This document shows, in pieces, positions 33,932-47,318 of a stretch of DNA of 64,000 nt. The translations under genes were made by a program, and so were the position numbers. The notes beneath the pieces were generated by a model that was not told the DNA's origin, did not search any database, and saw only the letters and a program-made list of their open reading frames with translations. The stretch's first letter is position 1, and each line of letters opens with the position of its first letter. The stretch lies in contig NW_003314296.1 of assembly GCF_000143415.4 (NCBI RefSeq), forward strand, positions 1,401,858-1,465,857. The letters run 5' to 3'. The stretch is from Selaginella moellendorffii (Eukaryota > Streptophyta > Lycopodiopsida > Selaginellales > Selaginellaceae).

Positions 33932-36374
33932 ATGAAGAGATTGCAGTCGAGCAATGCGAGACGGACCCGCTTCTCGAGGTCCGCCTCCCTGCCTGGAGCA
34001 GCGTCGCCGCGTCTCAAATTCCATGGCTGGAAGACGAGCGTCGCGGTGATCCTCGGCGGCACGCTGCTGCTCGTCTCGGTCTTCTATCTCCAGGCTCGGC
34101 TGGGCGGATTTGGGTCGGTACTGAGCGGATCGAGCAGCGTAGAGGAAGACAAGGATGATTTCTCGGTCCAAGCGCAGAGGCTCAAGACTATGGGAAGAAA
34201 AGCAGCGGTGGAGGAGAGTAGCGGCAAGAAGATGGAACTAACCGACTTGGAGCAAGAGAATGCCGAGTTTGAGAGCTTGGATAGAGCAGCCGAGGCCAAG
34301 ATGGAGGAGCTGGAAGACGAGGATATGGAGCTAGACGATGCGGTGATCGAGGACGTGGATGTTTTGAGGCAGGATCAGGCTCGGCGAGAGGAAGAGGAGG
34401 AAGATCTAGAGGGTGAAGAGGGCGATGAGGTAGAGGACGAGCAAGATCAGGAGGTTCCAGTTTCTTTTCGAGGGGGTGTGGATTCGAAGGGTGGTGATGG
34501 TGGTGGCGATGAGAAAGTTCCGAGGAACAAGACTGAGAAGAGGTTGGAAAGGCTGGGCCAGATCAAGAGTTTGGAGCGGCATAGCCCGGAGGAGAGTGGG
34601 AAGAACGAGAACGATACTGGGAGAGTTTTGTGGGACAGTGTTCTTGGTGTGATCAAGATGCCGGTGGACGCAAAGCCTGCGGTTTTTGGTGGACGGAAGC
34701 TTGGACTTGGGAAAGATTCCTTCCAAGCTGAAACCAAAGATGCTGGGAGGGAGAAGCTGTCCTTTAGCAGCGACGACGAGCCTTTGGATACGAACCAAGT
34801 TGTGGACTTTGAGGACGCTCTCTTTTCAAGGAGGGAGAAGCAGGCTAGCTCTAAGCTGCTAGGTGCGAGTGCCTCTCAGAAGCAACGCGTTCCGCCTAAG
34901 AACGTTTTCGACGCGAGGTTTGCGAAGAGGATCCTCCGGCCACCTTTCGATCCTACAGGGAGCGCGCTTTTGCAAGACCCAGACACTCTGGAGCCTTGGG
35001 GGCTCACCAAGAGCGACCGAGCAATGTCCCGGAGCTTTCGAAAATCCGCGATGGAGGAAGCTGCTACTAGCGACGCTAAAGAGAATGCGGAAGACAAAAG
35101 CGTCGAGGTGGAGGGGAAAGTAAAGGCCGGGAATGGCAGGAAAGAGCTGCTGGAAACGCACGAAAAGAGGAGAAAGCGAGCAAAAGGAGACACTCGGAGA
35201 TGGGGGTACTTTCCAGGTCTCGACTCGATGCTATCGTTCTCCGAGTTTATGGAGCGTTTCCACGGGGAGAATGAATGCGAGCTCAACGTTTTCCAAGCGT
35301 GGAACTCGCCACCCTGGTCGTACACAGTCCGGCATCAGCGAGGACTCGAGAGCCTGCTTCACTTCCATCCGAAAGCTTGCGTCGTGGTCTTCTCGGAGAC
35401 CATGGAACCTGGTTTTTTCGATAAGTTTGCGAAGAAAGGGTGAGGACTTTCTTAGATGTGCTGGTGACCCGAGTCGTTTTCTCTTTGGCAGGCTGAGAGT
35501 GGCTGTGGTACGTCCGAACCTCGAAGAACTCCTGGAAAATACACCAGCCGAGATGTTTGCATCCGTCTGGGTGGAGTGGAGAAGAGTCGAGCTTTTCTAC
35601 ATCCATTACAGCGAATTGCTGCGTCTGGCTGCTCTGTACAAGTAAGTTTCAATCTTTTCTCCGAGCACAAGATAGATCTTCTCTTTGTCTTACTTGTGTC
35701 TGATTTGTGCAGGTATGGAGGAGTGTATCTGGATTCCGATGTGGTTGTCCTCAAACCGTTAACTTCTTTGCAGAACGCGGTGGGGATGGAAGCTCTGGCC
35801 GATGGCAAAACGAGGCTAAACGGCGCGGTGATGGCTTTTAAGAAAGCAAGGTACGCAAAAGCCATCACAGGTTTTTATTTCTCACGCCTTTCTTCTCCGT
35901 CCAGTGTGTTCCTCAAAGAATGCATGGAAGAGTACACTGCAACGTACGATGACAAGCTTCTCGACTACAATGGCGCCGACTTGCTCACTCGCGTCGCAAG
36001 TAGCGCGATCCCTGGCCAGAGTAACCGGACATGGCAAGAGAGCGAGCAAGAGTTACGCGTACTTCCATCGTCCTCGTTCTTTCCTTTAAGTTCCTCCAAC
36101 ATCAAGAGGTAAAGAAAGAAACGCTGCGAGACTTCTTCTTTGGTGGTTTAATCTTTTCTTGCTTTGCAGTTACTTCTTCGGCAAGAGGAGTAGCAGCGAG
36201 AGTTATGGAATGGAAGACGATCGGAAAGTGAAAGAAGAGGCTTTATTACTACTCGATGGCGCGTACACGCTCCACTTGTGGAACCGCGAGACAAAGTCGC
36301 TGGTTCCAGAGAGCTACAGCCTCGTGGGATTCGCGCTGGAGCAGCACTGCATCTGGTGCAGTGACGTGATCTAG
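33932..36374 (+). CDS. GT32-like (alpha-1,4-glycosyltransferase type) type II membrane glycosyltransferase
   Basis: Probable Golgi glycosyltransferase. Five exons close in frame to 734 residues: 33932-35439, 35492-35641, 35713-35850, 35905-36108, 36170-36374. A basic cytosolic tail precedes a signal anchor at about 35-53 (TSVAVILGGTLLLVSVFYLQ). A long acidic, Lys/Glu-rich stem with coiled-coil character extends to about residue 420. The catalytic part begins ELNVFQAWNSPPWSYTVRHQ. The nucleotide-sugar/metal motif is YGGVYLDSDVVVLKPL, with DSD at 560-562, as in the DXD sugar-binding and alpha-4-GlcNAc-transferase/Gb3-synthase-like families. NGADLLTRV and the final YSLVGFALEQHCIWC also fit. Substrate is unknown. 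Reading through intron 3 keeps the frame open; removing it restores family spacing (AFKKASVFLKECMEEY). Confidence 0.88.
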
Positions 36375-36930
36375 ACGATGGATGATCGATCGAGAGAAGC
36401 TCGCTCGCTCGCTCGATCGATCGTTCGCTTTGCTACGGCAAGTAAGTAACGTCCTAGGCGAGCTCTTCTTTCTCAAAGCGACGACGGGAAAAGCTCGCCT
36501 AGGCAGTAAAAAAGAGTAAAAAAAGTGTGAGAAGTGATGTATTGTAATCTACCTATAGGCTAAAAGCGCTATAGAACAAAGCTAGCAGCGTTTTGTACAT
36601 ATCTATCTAGAAATCCAAGCACTATCAACAAAAGATCTCACTAGTCACGAAACTTTGATCCATCCACTCTTCTCTTTTGGAAGTTCTTTCATTCCAACGA
36701 TTCCAGTATTGACTAGCGCAACCTGGATGATATCACAAACCAACAGTGTGGATTAAAGAAAGAAATGAAGAACGTGGCCAGACCAGAATTACTTTTTTAC
36801 CAGTGGAGCCCGGCTTCTTCGCCGTTTGCGGCCACTCTGGCGATGCCTGGCGATGTTTTTTTACTGTTGCCATTCCCTGTTTTTACAAGATCTAATGGAA
36901 CTCTACATACCGGTGTTTGATCCATGGAGC
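36375..36930. other. Convergent 3' regions
   Basis: The 3' ends of the glycosyltransferase (plus) and auxilin-like (minus) genes face each other. A CGATCGATCG-rich cluster sits at 36384-36425 directly after the stop. No coding region seen. Confidence 0.5.
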
Positions 36931-39900
36931 TCACGACACTTGCCAAAAGAAAGCCTCTTGCGAGTTAAACTTTGTCCACGCTGCCTGGAGAGGCACAAAG
37001 CAAATAGTTTTAAGCACAAAAAGATAGTGCATTGTTAATATTATTTGCAAACCTTGAGTAAATCGAAGACCTTCTCCGCGATGAGCTTCTCCTGCGTTGT
37101 CCTTTGCTGGATCTTGTCCGGATGGACACACAACGTGGCCTTGCGGTACGCTTTCCTGATGGAAGCCTCGTTGCTTAGCTCGGACGATGCCACGGGCTGC
37201 CAGCCGCTCCCTGGCCACAGTACCTGGCACAAAAGATATCGCCGTCAAACGCAATTCTTGCAAGAAAGTCGGTGCTGTATGCTTCTGGAAAAACTCACAT
37301 CGTGCAGGCTCGATAAAAGCGCTCGCAAGTTGCCTTCCTTACCAGCGACCCACGCACTTATTTGAGCGTCCACGGTAGAAGAAACTCGCTGAATGCACAG
37401 ACTTAACAGTGTGAGTTGAGATAAAAGCTTGATCGGAAGTTACCTGTCGCTCCTGTTGCTCTTGTTGAGCAGTCTGCTCACGTTGGTTTTTCTCCGCCAG
37501 GGCCTTCGCCTAGTCAAATGACTTAATACTTTAGAGTTCCCATGCTGTCAATATACTAGTAAATTTGTACGTACCGCGCGCTCCTCTAGTGCTTTGTCGG
37601 TTGATTCTCTTCTCTGCTTCTTATCTCTATCGAGATTCCCTGAATGGGCAATGTCAGTGTCATGTCCTCTGAGAATGCTGGAAAATCAATACCATTGGGT
37701 ACAGGGTCGGTAATGCTTGGGGAGGTTTCTGTTTTATTGGCAGGCCTGCATTGTTCACCGCTAAAGAACACTTTCTTCGCATTGCGCTCAGCTTCATCCT
37801 GCACAAGTAAAATTCTTGTTAGAGAAGACAGAGAAAGAAAAACGCTCAACTCTTTACCGAGACTCGCTGCTTTGGAGCGCTTGTTGACCGTCCATTCTCC
37901 ACACCCGCAGCAGCCACAGCTCTCTCGGCAGCTTTCTTCAAAGCTTTCTCTCTAAGTTCGTGCGCAGCCCTCTCGACAGCTCTCTTATCGATATCCCCCT
38001 CCTTTCTTGCTCCGTGATTGCCAAAGTCGTTCACCTTCCCTTCGCTTCGCTTCTCACTCTCAGTCATTTCAGGAAAAACCTCTGCAGACTTTTTCTTCTG
38101 TTTTAGTTTCGCCTCTGCTCGTTCCACAGCTTCCTTCATAGCCATCGCCGACGAAGAAAGACCAGCGAAATCTTCAGCTTGTGCCAGAGGTGGAGACATG
38201 TGTCCCGCTGCTTCCTTCAGATTGGAACCTTTGCCTAGAGGAAACTCGCAAGAGTTTCTACGCCACCGCTCATCTCTCTTGAACTTCGACAAACCGTCGA
38301 ACTCCTGCGCCTGCTCCACCATCTCGGGAGGTGCTCGCTTTGGAGGAGGGACATCCGTTGGCTTTGTCACAAGCTTCAAATCCCCAATCGTGAACCATGA
38401 TTTCGCTTTGGCCTTGTCCTCCTTCTTCCCGAAATCTGGAAACAACACTGCCTTGAGCCTCTCCGTAGCACTCTGCCTTTTCGACTTCCGAGGCGAAGAA
38501 TTCCCAGCTCCTGTATCCGATTTGTTCTTGCTGCCATTCTCCCTAGGCAGCAACCCCTCTTCGGATTTTTCTTTTGCACGATCTGTCTCGTGCTTTCGTG
38601 ATCGCTTCTCTGCTGCCTCTAAGCCCCCTGGCGTCCTGTTCAGATGAGCCTTCATCTCTGCTGCTTCCGAGGTAGCACTGTTAGCCTTCTCACCTGACCC
38701 CAGCCTTGGAGAGCAGCTGGAAACACTTGGCAAGCAGGAAGGCATCACTGTTGGTGGTGGAGGCGACGCGACTTTCCCTATATCTGAATCTGCCAACAAT
38801 GCCGAATTCTGAAAAGAGGAGCTACCTTTGTCTTGCGGAGAAGCTGAAACCTTCACGGCATATGGTGGCGCCTTGTTCTGTTGCGTTTGAGGGCCGCTGC
38901 TATCAACACGCTGATTTGGTCGGTCACAACTCCCCCCGGCACCTTTCACGTCTGTACCCGAATTCCGGAGGCGAGAGGTACCGTGAGGTCCGCCTGACGA
39001 CGACGACGAGCTCTCCCGTCCAGCCTTTGGCGAAAACAAGGTTGGTGGTGGCGAAGTATCAGCGCTGGTTTTGTTGTTGCCGCCGCTACCACTGGCTTGG
39101 TGTTGAGATTGGTTTGTTTCGGCATCACACCTGTCGCTACGCAAACGCACAAACACGATTAAAACGTCTGGTATATCCTACCTATAGAGTTTGAAAAATC
39201 AGTGACGCATGAAGTACGGCACACAGTGATCCTCGAAGAAAAATACTCGAGCTCCAAGAAGAAATCAAAGCAAGGACCATCTAAACTATTTCGTAAAGAG
39301 CGAAAGGATCTATAGCACCAAACACTAACGCACCAAATGGATAAAAAGCTCTCCAGGAAAAAATCAAATGAAGGAGCCTCTAAAGCATTTCGTGAAGAAC
39401 GAAAGGATCTATAGCACCAAATGATAAAAAGCTCTCCCTGTGCTAACGGGCAAAACACGATATAGGGATAAAAAATTCCTGGAAAGAATTCGTCCAAGCA
39501 AGGAGAAGAAACAATGCACAAGAGCTCAAGAAATCCATGCCCCAAAAACGATCCAAGCCAGCCAAGACGAAAAAGATCTACATATCCATACCTCTTTGGT
39601 TCGCCAGTCACTGTGTTGAGCCTCCGAGATCCCAGCGGCGAAGAGGAGCTCCGCTGATGCGTCGGGGCGGCGCTGCCACCGCTGGTGGTGGGAGAAGAAG
39701 AAGCATTGCCGCCGCCGCCGCCGCTAGCCCCAGCCATGGTGAAAATATCGTCATCGCTGCTGCCAGTCTTGCTCTTGATCCCTGGAACGCCCCCAAATAT
39801 GTCGTTGAAGCCATACAGCTCCACATTCGATCGCCCGATGCATTCGAATGGCGGTGCCGACGGCTGGAATCCCGCATCGCTGCCCCCGATCTTCGCCGTC

Positions 39901-40139
39901 GCCTCGCCCCTGGCGGCGCTGTCGGATCGCGCTCCCGCGGCGGCAGACAAATCCCCGGACGACGACGGCGAGTGATGCGCATTGATCCGACCTAGCGAGA
40001 ACTCGTCGAAGAGCTTCTCCGCCACAAAGATCGGCGGCGACGCTGGCTGCTGCTTGTTCCGGGGCGATCCGCCAATCCCACAAACCCTAGAGGAGGCGGC
40101 GCCGCCGGGAGCCATTGGAGCTGTGTTTCTGGCGGCCAT
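36931..40139 (-). CDS. Auxilin-like J-domain protein (clathrin uncoating cofactor)
   Basis: Auxilin-type proteins recruit Hsc70 to strip clathrin from vesicles; plant relatives also act in chloroplast movement (JAC1). Eight exons close in frame to about 790 residues: 40139-39592, 39130-37858, 37798-37693, 37639-37575, 37509-37444, 37388-37299, 37223-37053, 36984-36931. The N-terminal two thirds are low-complexity Ser/Gly/Pro/Lys-rich, with a motif-like FDEFSLGRI and FNDIFGG near the start. A charged helix follows ([29 protein letters not shown]). Residues about 717-790 are the J domain: [11 protein letters not shown], the helix II basic stretch [14 protein letters not shown] at 750-752, then [20 protein letters not shown]. 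That C-terminal placement and the WxxFNSxE ending are typical of auxilins. The ATG at 40139 begins [13 protein letters not shown]. Confidence 0.92.
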
Positions 40140-40564
40140 AGCTCGCGGGAAGTAGCTGAGCGGCGCCGCTAATCAAAAAAATTTCGATTGCCGCCGTTGG
40201 ATCGCCCCGCCCATGGGATCCTCATTTCGATTTTAGGGCTCCTCTTTTCCAAGGGTATATATATCAACCCTGCTGACTCAGCCCACACGGTGACGTGGAG
40301 GAATCGACGAGCCTCTGACGTGGCTTCCCGGACTTAAATCAACCGCATTTCTGTTGCAAAAATCTAGCTGGCGGGCCACCCACCGTCGGATGGCCGAGGC
40401 ATCCGACGGCGCCGTACAGTAATAGCCGTTTAAAGGCATATCCTCGCGCGATTCCTTGTACGAACACGCTGGGAAGAACGCGTTGGAAAGATTCAGAGCT
40501 TTGTTTTATTTATTTGCGAGGGTGGCCCTTTGTACATGGTGAGCGATTTTTCTTTTGTTTTGTT
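40140..40564 (-). promoter_or_regulatory. Auxilin-like promoter with TGACGTGG motifs; PLD-zeta 3' end
   Basis: TGACGTGG occurs near 40290 and TCTGACGTGGC near 40313, about 150-175 bp upstream of the auxilin-like ATG. These ACGT-core elements resemble those near eL39. The distal part must include the PLD-zeta 3' UTR. Confidence 0.4.
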
Positions 40565-43500
40565 CTAATGGTAGACTTGTGGAGAGGCGTAGTACTCACT
40601 CTCATTGAAAACTGGTCGCAAATCCTCATCGCACATAAAATTCAATGGGAAACAGACGAGATGTCCTCGAATCCCCTCAACCATGGTCGCATTACTACTA
40701 AAAAATGGAGCTTCTCCTCCGGCGTGAGAGCTATCGTCGGCCACGCCCAAGTCGATACTTACATGGTGGCCATTCTTTTCTTTCTCTTTTCGCGACGAGA
40801 TTATCTGCCGCAGTTGAGTCCTGGAATGTTTTCCGGTTAAGTTCTAGTTCTCACAAACAAAAACTCCGAAGACTTACCTTGTGTGTATGGAATCGTTCGG
40901 GATGCATCCAAAAATGGTGTCATACAATCCTGTGTTGAGCTGCAGTGACGAATTCGTCTTGATGAGAAAGACGAGACAAAGAAAAGTCTAGTTTTTTGTT
41001 TCGTGTTACCTCTGCTCTTGACGTCCAAACGTCCTTGTAAGTGGTCTCACAAATAGGATCTTTGATCACGTCTGCCTGGAAAGTTTCACATGTTAAGCAC
41101 GAGCGAGCTTCACAGAGATGTGCTTTCACTTACTTCGGACGCTTGGAAACCGAGATGCTCGACCCAGAGTGATTTTCTCAGTCCGTGAGCGAACCTTCCG
41201 GCTTTGTAAGCAGTGTTGTTCATTAAGGACGTGACAAATTCTTTGTCTTCGATCACGACCGCGATCTGGAAAGAGAATCGAGGATTAGCATCAAACAAAA
41301 AGCGAAACTTCTTTTGCTTCTTACTTCTGAGTCTCTCGACCCAAGTAAACTCCTATCGTTGATATTTGCCGAGCCTATAAGCGTCACCCTATCGTCTACT
41401 ATCAAAATTTTACTATGTACATATATCTGCGAGAATGGAAACAACATGAGCAACGGATGAGCAAAATTTCTTGAAAGTTTGCTAACCTGATTAGTTACAA
41501 GTGGCCCGTTTTCTTTCAGCTTGCCGTGTTGTCTCAGGCCGTAAAAACTAACAAAATCTTCCACTGCGTCCCCCATAGTGTCTCTTAGACGCTTCAACAA
41601 CGACGAATTTCCACGGCATATGGTTCTATATTGCCAATGAATGATGGCTCTAACAGATGCTGCTCCTGTATCATCGACACCACCCTACAAATGGAAAACA
41701 TGCTTAAATGTCGCCATTTAACGAGTTTGGAATCTTACCTGAAAACCAGGAAGCAGTGGCAACAGTATAATCACCCTGAAACACTGTTTTTCTTTGTACG
41801 CACGTAGTATCCTTGTATAAAGTGATTCCAAAACACGATTTTGAATCACGGAATCGCCATCCAGTCCAGAGATAAAGAACTGGTTCTGAATGAAAGATGA
41901 TACGTTAGGAGACATCATATGAAACAGTGTCGAAAAGTACCTCGATATAGATGAAGTGCTCGGCTTTGTCAATCAACGAGCAATATGCAGCTTCTATGCT
42001 CCGCTCTTCCACCTGGCTTGTTCCAGCAGACCACTGTCCAACACTTCGAACCACCTGACAGTTGCATTTAACTCGAGAACCGACTTCCTTCACGTCCTCT
42101 TGAGGCGAAGGATTATCTTTCTCCCACCAATCTTCTGCACTACCATTCGCATCATACCACTTCACACCGTCTGGACCGTCACTGGCTACGAAGTTGAGCA
42201 ATGGTAGATCAACGCTGTTGTTGCTACTGTTAAACTTGCTGAATCTTGCCAGTAACTTCGAATGTTTGCTGTTGTCCGCCAGGAGGTCTTTCAGCTCCTC
42301 AGTCTGATCCGGTGCTTCTACGGCGGGTAGAAGGGTTGGTATATCATCGGTAGATGACCTTGGTTTCAAGGACGCTTTTCTAAGCTCTTCCTGCGCTTCC
42401 ATGAGAGCCTCTTCTGCCTCCTTACCAGTAAGGTAATGAGGAATAACCATATGATGATGCGGCAGCAGTAGAGGTATGGCTTGTTCATTGGGTGCCTTGT
42501 TTCTCTGAGAACAAAACACTACAAAATTTCAGAAACAGATTGTAACACTGGTGCCTTACCTTTGCATAATTCCAACGCTGGACAAAATGCCGTGCGACAT
42601 CCCGACAAGCTGGACCCCATATTGCACACTGAATATCATGCCATGGCATGCGAGGTGTTTTTTGCCTGTTAATCTCGTCCTTTGTTGCATCTTCCCAGGA
42701 GTTTGGCTCCGATTCCCTGGAAAGCAAGGCGATTTTTCTGAGAAAAAAAATCGCTGATAAAATCTAGAAAAGATACCTGGGATTGTAGTAGTCCTTCCCG
42801 GGCCAGATAACAGCTTGATCATCCCTCAGAAGATGGTGAGGGTCATCATACCGTCCAAAACAGAGGTCCAAACCTCCTAAAAAACATATTCTTTGATCGA
42901 CAATCACAATTTTCTCGTGGTGCGACCTAAGAAGATGTTGGTATAGAAAAAATAAAAATAAGATTCTTACCACAAATAAACGCCAGAAGAGAAGTGATCG
43001 GGATATCTTAAAACTTTAATGTTTTCGTGTATTCCAAGTAGCTTTCTTTTCGTGTACAGGCTGTTGATTTTCAAAGCCAACGCAACTTCCTTGTACAGAA
43101 GAACATAAATCTAGAAGAGAAAAAGGACGATCAAAAAGATGAATACCAGCATAAGGACAACAAACCTGTACTCCTTCTCTTGCCTTCGCACCAAGCAAAG
43201 AATCCAACCGAGAAGACTCGTGAAGAGCAAACGGACGTCTGAGATAAAGCTCAGGACAGAACCACCAATCAGCTATAAAAATCTATATAAGAGATAGTGA
43301 GAAAAAAATGCCAAAATGAATTGTATGTTACCTCTGACTTCGCGGATGAAATCGTTGATGCAATAGCATCAAATGCCGACTTTCCATCTATGAAATATTG
43401 CGCCTTACTACCATCGCTTGTAAGTCCCCTTGGAGGAGCAAAAGAGCCAAAGCGATGAGGATGGCACCATCCTTCAGGTGGTCTTAGCCCGGCATCGTTT

Positions 43501-44745
43501 ATAGCAGCTATCCATTCAGCTGCCCCTCGCGCACCTTTGGTTCTCACGCGAACACTTCTATTGCCGCAAGTTACCTGCAAGTCACGTCAAATTCCCAAAC
43601 GGATGCAAGCCAGTCAAAACTCACGGCAAATCCAGATTGTAGACGACTCCTCTCTGGCTTAGCAAGGGATATCTGACCTTCCGTGTTGTTTGAGAGAACA
43701 TCAAAGACAATGATGTCCAAAGGTTTTGGATCGAAAGGATGAGCAAGAAAAGCGAGGAAACCAGGCTTTAATACTGCCCAAACCTGCAATTCATCAACGT
43801 TTACTTTCTTGAAACGCAAAAGAAGACGTGCCAAACCTTCATCCACCTTTCTCCACAACAATTGAAACAAGAAGAAAAGCATCCTTGTTCCTTGTCGTCC
43901 AGATGGCATACCCTGACATATCCCTCCTTCAGCTTAGAGCCGTATTCTGGTGCAAACGAAAGAGCTGAGACCCCGAAAAATTTGCAAACCTGACAAACGA
44001 CGATAGTAAAATTGCATAGAAACAAGCAGGCGAGACTAACCGCTTCACTGTTGAGCAGCTCGAGATTCTTGACAAAATGATCGAGGTATGTTTGCATCTC
44101 TGAGATGGAATTGTCTGCTATGCTCGGAAGTCTTCCCAGCGTTGGACGAATGACGGGAAGTGCTGCTGCAGAAGGAACGTCTCTGGAAAAGAAACGTTAA
44201 TCTGTCAATTTCTTCAATTTCTTCACAAAGACGAGAAGACGAGAAGAAGAAAAAGTTACCGTGGCATCGAATGCGTGCGAGTGATAGTTGCATCGTGTTG
44301 CTCGTAATCCTCGTGAGCTTGAGCGTCCCAAGACGATTGTAGCTTTTGTATCCATTCGATGATCTAGTCGCCAAGACAGAGAAAAGAAGGATAAAAAACA
44401 ATCCGAGAAAAGAAATCGCGAGCCTAGAAGCTTACTTTCTCATGCTTTTCCTTCAGATCCTCCAGAAACGCTCTCGTTTTCACGGCGGCGTGGAGCAATA
44501 GCGCCTGTGTGGCTTTTTTGTACACAGTCCATTTGAACTGCGCGCATCACAAGAATTTACCTCGAACGGGAATGGAAAGGTTTTACCTGTTTGTAAACCA
44601 ATTCGATCGTGTATCGCAGCTCCCCGCTGCTCTGGCGGCACACCGAGACGATCGACAATTGTGGCAGCTCCTCAAACACGCTGCACCGATCGGAGGCCGA
44701 TGCCCGCTCCGGGGAGCGCACGGGCATGTAGCGATTCTCGGCCAT
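40565..44745 (-). CDS. PLDZETA: Phospholipase D zeta (PX-PH type)
   Basis: It hydrolyses phosphatidylcholine to phosphatidic acid at cell membranes. Plant zeta-type enzymes are PIP2-dependent, calcium-independent and act in vesicle traffic, auxin response and phosphate starvation. Nineteen exons close in frame to 1050 residues: 44745-44587, 44537-44436, 44363-44260, 44182-44041, 43989-43837, 43783-43625, 43574-43332, 43282-43166, 43110-42971, 42926-42777, 42716-42560, 42504-41941, 41885-41739, 41684-41487, 41426-41325, 41265-41134, 41075-41010, 40939-40878, 40820-40565. A PX-like region comes first, then a PH region ([25 protein letters not shown]). Two HKD catalytic motifs follow: H443-x-K445-x4-D450 and H849-x-K851-x4-D856, the latter in [12 protein letters not shown] with [10 protein letters not shown]. 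The C-terminus ends [14 protein letters not shown], as in family members. No catalytic residue is missing. Confidence 0.96.
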
Positions 44746-46385
44746 CGCGCACACAAGCCCTAAGTTCTATGACCTACTTGGCCAGAAAAGGGCCAACATT
44801 ACACGGAATGTGAAGCGAGTGGTTTTAGTGAAGATAGGTAAAAAGGGCCTTTGATTTTCTAGAAGCTTTAAGAGTTAAACATTGTCCTATTACCCAAAGT
44901 GGAGGTTCTTCTTTGCTCTAGTGTTTAATAAGATTGTGTTTTTGGTTCTTGGTTCCAAGTCAATCTCCTCATTCTCATTATGCTATGGTGTAAGATGGTG
45001 TCATTAGAGGTTTCATCTTCATATTGGTGTGTTATCTTCAGATCAAGCTTTAGAATGTGTTATGGGGGCATGAATTTGTTGGTGTTATGCTTATCTTTGG
45101 TATTGCCATGATTTTATGGTGTCTTGCTCTCTCCCATTGATGTAGAGCCACTAACATTGATTGAAGGGGAAGATAGTGGCAGAAAAACAAAACAAATAAA
45201 AAAAAGTAAATAAACAAACTAACGCAGCCAAAAATGACCCTTCATACTTTCCAGGGCAGTTATTGGTTCTTGATAATGCAATTCTAACGTTTTGACATAA
45301 TTCCACAACAACTATATAAACTAATACTTAGAAACATTTGTTTTCATTTAGATTAGGGGCTGATCCATTGTGGGTGCTGTTCAACCAGCTATATCCACTC
45401 TACAAGATAGTAGCAAGGTGAAGTTTTTTAGTTACAGGTCTTTTAATGAGAAGAGAAGGTGTCACTATAGAAGCCTATAAAGCTAATGCTAGATACATAC
45501 TTTCTTTTATTGATCAACTTTTGTTTTATTTTTATTTTTTCTTGTGGACCAAAAGTAATAGGGGGTGAGTTGTGAAACTTGGATCATGCATCCAAGGCTG
45601 TTTTAAGATGAGGATATTTTCCATTCTGAAATGTCAAAATATTGATTTTAAATATTTACCATTATAAAAATTAGGTCAAACTAACTTCTAAACTCAATTT
45701 ATGTAAACCCAGATATAAAACTTTTTTCCAACCTTTTTTACATTGGTTTAATACCCTAAACCAATATAAAAACCTGGAAAGCTACTCCACAAAGGTGGCA
45801 TATTCAAACAAACAAAATCATTATAATGTGGTATATAAGAAATTCATAGTAATTTTAATTATTAATATATAATTAAAACATTTTAAATATAATTTAACAT
45901 GTAAATTAATGTAATATTTATAAGTCTATAAGTGTGACTTGTTGTTAATTATCTATATGAAAGTTTTTAATTTATCAGTTAATTTAATGAGAAGATTTTC
46001 CCCTAGTGTAGAAATTACTTAAAACTTTGTTCATTTGTTTGTAATAAATTGAAAGAGTAAAAGTAGTTATAGTGTGGTAGTTGATTTAAATATTATTTTA
46101 TTAGTTTATATAAATTAGTAATTTAAAAGTAAAATTTATGCAAAGAATATAAATATGTATCTAAGTTGCTAAAAAACCCTAGTTTATATATAGGAGAGAG
46201 TGGTCCAGATTGAAACTAATATGATGGTAGTAAAAACCTTTCTATACTAATATTAGTCTTTTCTAATAGATGAAGGGTCTTGGGATATTTAGGATTAAGT
46301 ATTAATTAATAACTTACATTGCCATCTCAAATATGGTAACTAACATACTTATTTAATACCACCAAATATTAACTCTTGAATTTTG

Positions 46386-46450
46386 ACTTCATGAAAGATC
46401 ACCTAATCCAGTATTACTCAAACCTTAACCCTAAATATCTTAATTGATTA
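46386..46450 (-). repeat. 5S rRNA-like block in LTR (copy D, diverged)
   Basis: The minus strand reads GGTTTGAGTAATACTGGATT then AGGTGATC, corresponding to the AGTACT...GGGTGACC part of 5S as in the better copy at 22.4 kb. Confidence 0.45.
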
Positions 46451-47038
46451 GAAAAGGAGATGCATTATTGTTCATTTAAATTTTTATAGATTGTTTTTTA
46501 AGTTATTATTGTTTGGTTACTTTAGACTATAAGCACTTGTGAAAGTGTGGCATATCCTCAGTCAAGATGTTAAGACATGAAATACCTTAAGTATAAATGT
46601 GGGATCATTATCCAAGAGAATCCGCTTCAAATAAAATTATTGGAACACCACTCAATTGAGGAAGAAATATTTATCAGTAGTTGTAGAGGCACTAGCAAGA
46701 ACATTGATTTTTATTGAACAAGCCAAATAGTTGGACGTAATAATGATATACTCATTAGTACTAGTTGATTGTAAAAAATGTTTTATCAAATCAAATGCTA
46801 CCAACTTAAATTAAAATTATAATTGATTCCAATTGTCCTTCCACATCACGAGGGGGAATAATACAAGCTTAGCACTAAATGCAACTATACACATACTAAA
46901 TATATCATATAATAACTTCAGCTAATAGAAAGACTTACCAAGCTTCTTTGTTACACAATAATGTCCTATATGCCCACTTATAATAAAAGAGTCATAGTAA
47001 ACATAGAAAAAGTATGGAATAAATATTTATAAGATCTT

Positions 47039-47318
47039 AAGGGGTAAGGTGTCAAGAGAACGAGACTCTCAAGAGAGCTATGACTCTCAACTTTCATTCA
47101 TGAGGGTGTGAATTTGTAAGGAAGCATAGTGAATTGTAAGAAACCAAAAAAAAAAAAAACTCAAGAAACAATTTATAAAGGTTTAAATATAAAGGGAACA
47201 AACCCATAAATAAGAGTGCACCCCCTTTTTCAATCAGTTAAGGGTTATGGGTAAGTGTCCTTGAGTTTAAATAATACTGAGCTAGGTGACCCAAGAAATC
47301 CAAATTTAGGAGCTTACA
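47039..47318 (+). mobile_element. LTR of a 5S-carrying miniature retrotransposon (copy B), with polypurine tract
   Basis: A polypurine tract AAGGGGTAAGG (47039-47049) is followed by an LTR starting TGTCAAGAG. It runs about 270 nt to GAGCTTACA (about 47318). Its 3' part holds CAATCAGTTAAGGG, CCTTGAGTTTAAATAATACT and GAGCTAGGTGACCC, the 5S-like block in plus orientation. Layout (PPT, LTR, 5S in LTR) fits a 3' LTR of a TRIM-type element. Confidence 0.6.

Noticed and set aside
40705-40763. An extra intron near the 3' end of PLD-zeta (GTAAGT at 40762)
   Set aside because: No acceptor keeps phase, and reading through gives [11 protein letters not shown], which matches the family sequence; the exon is continuous to the stop.
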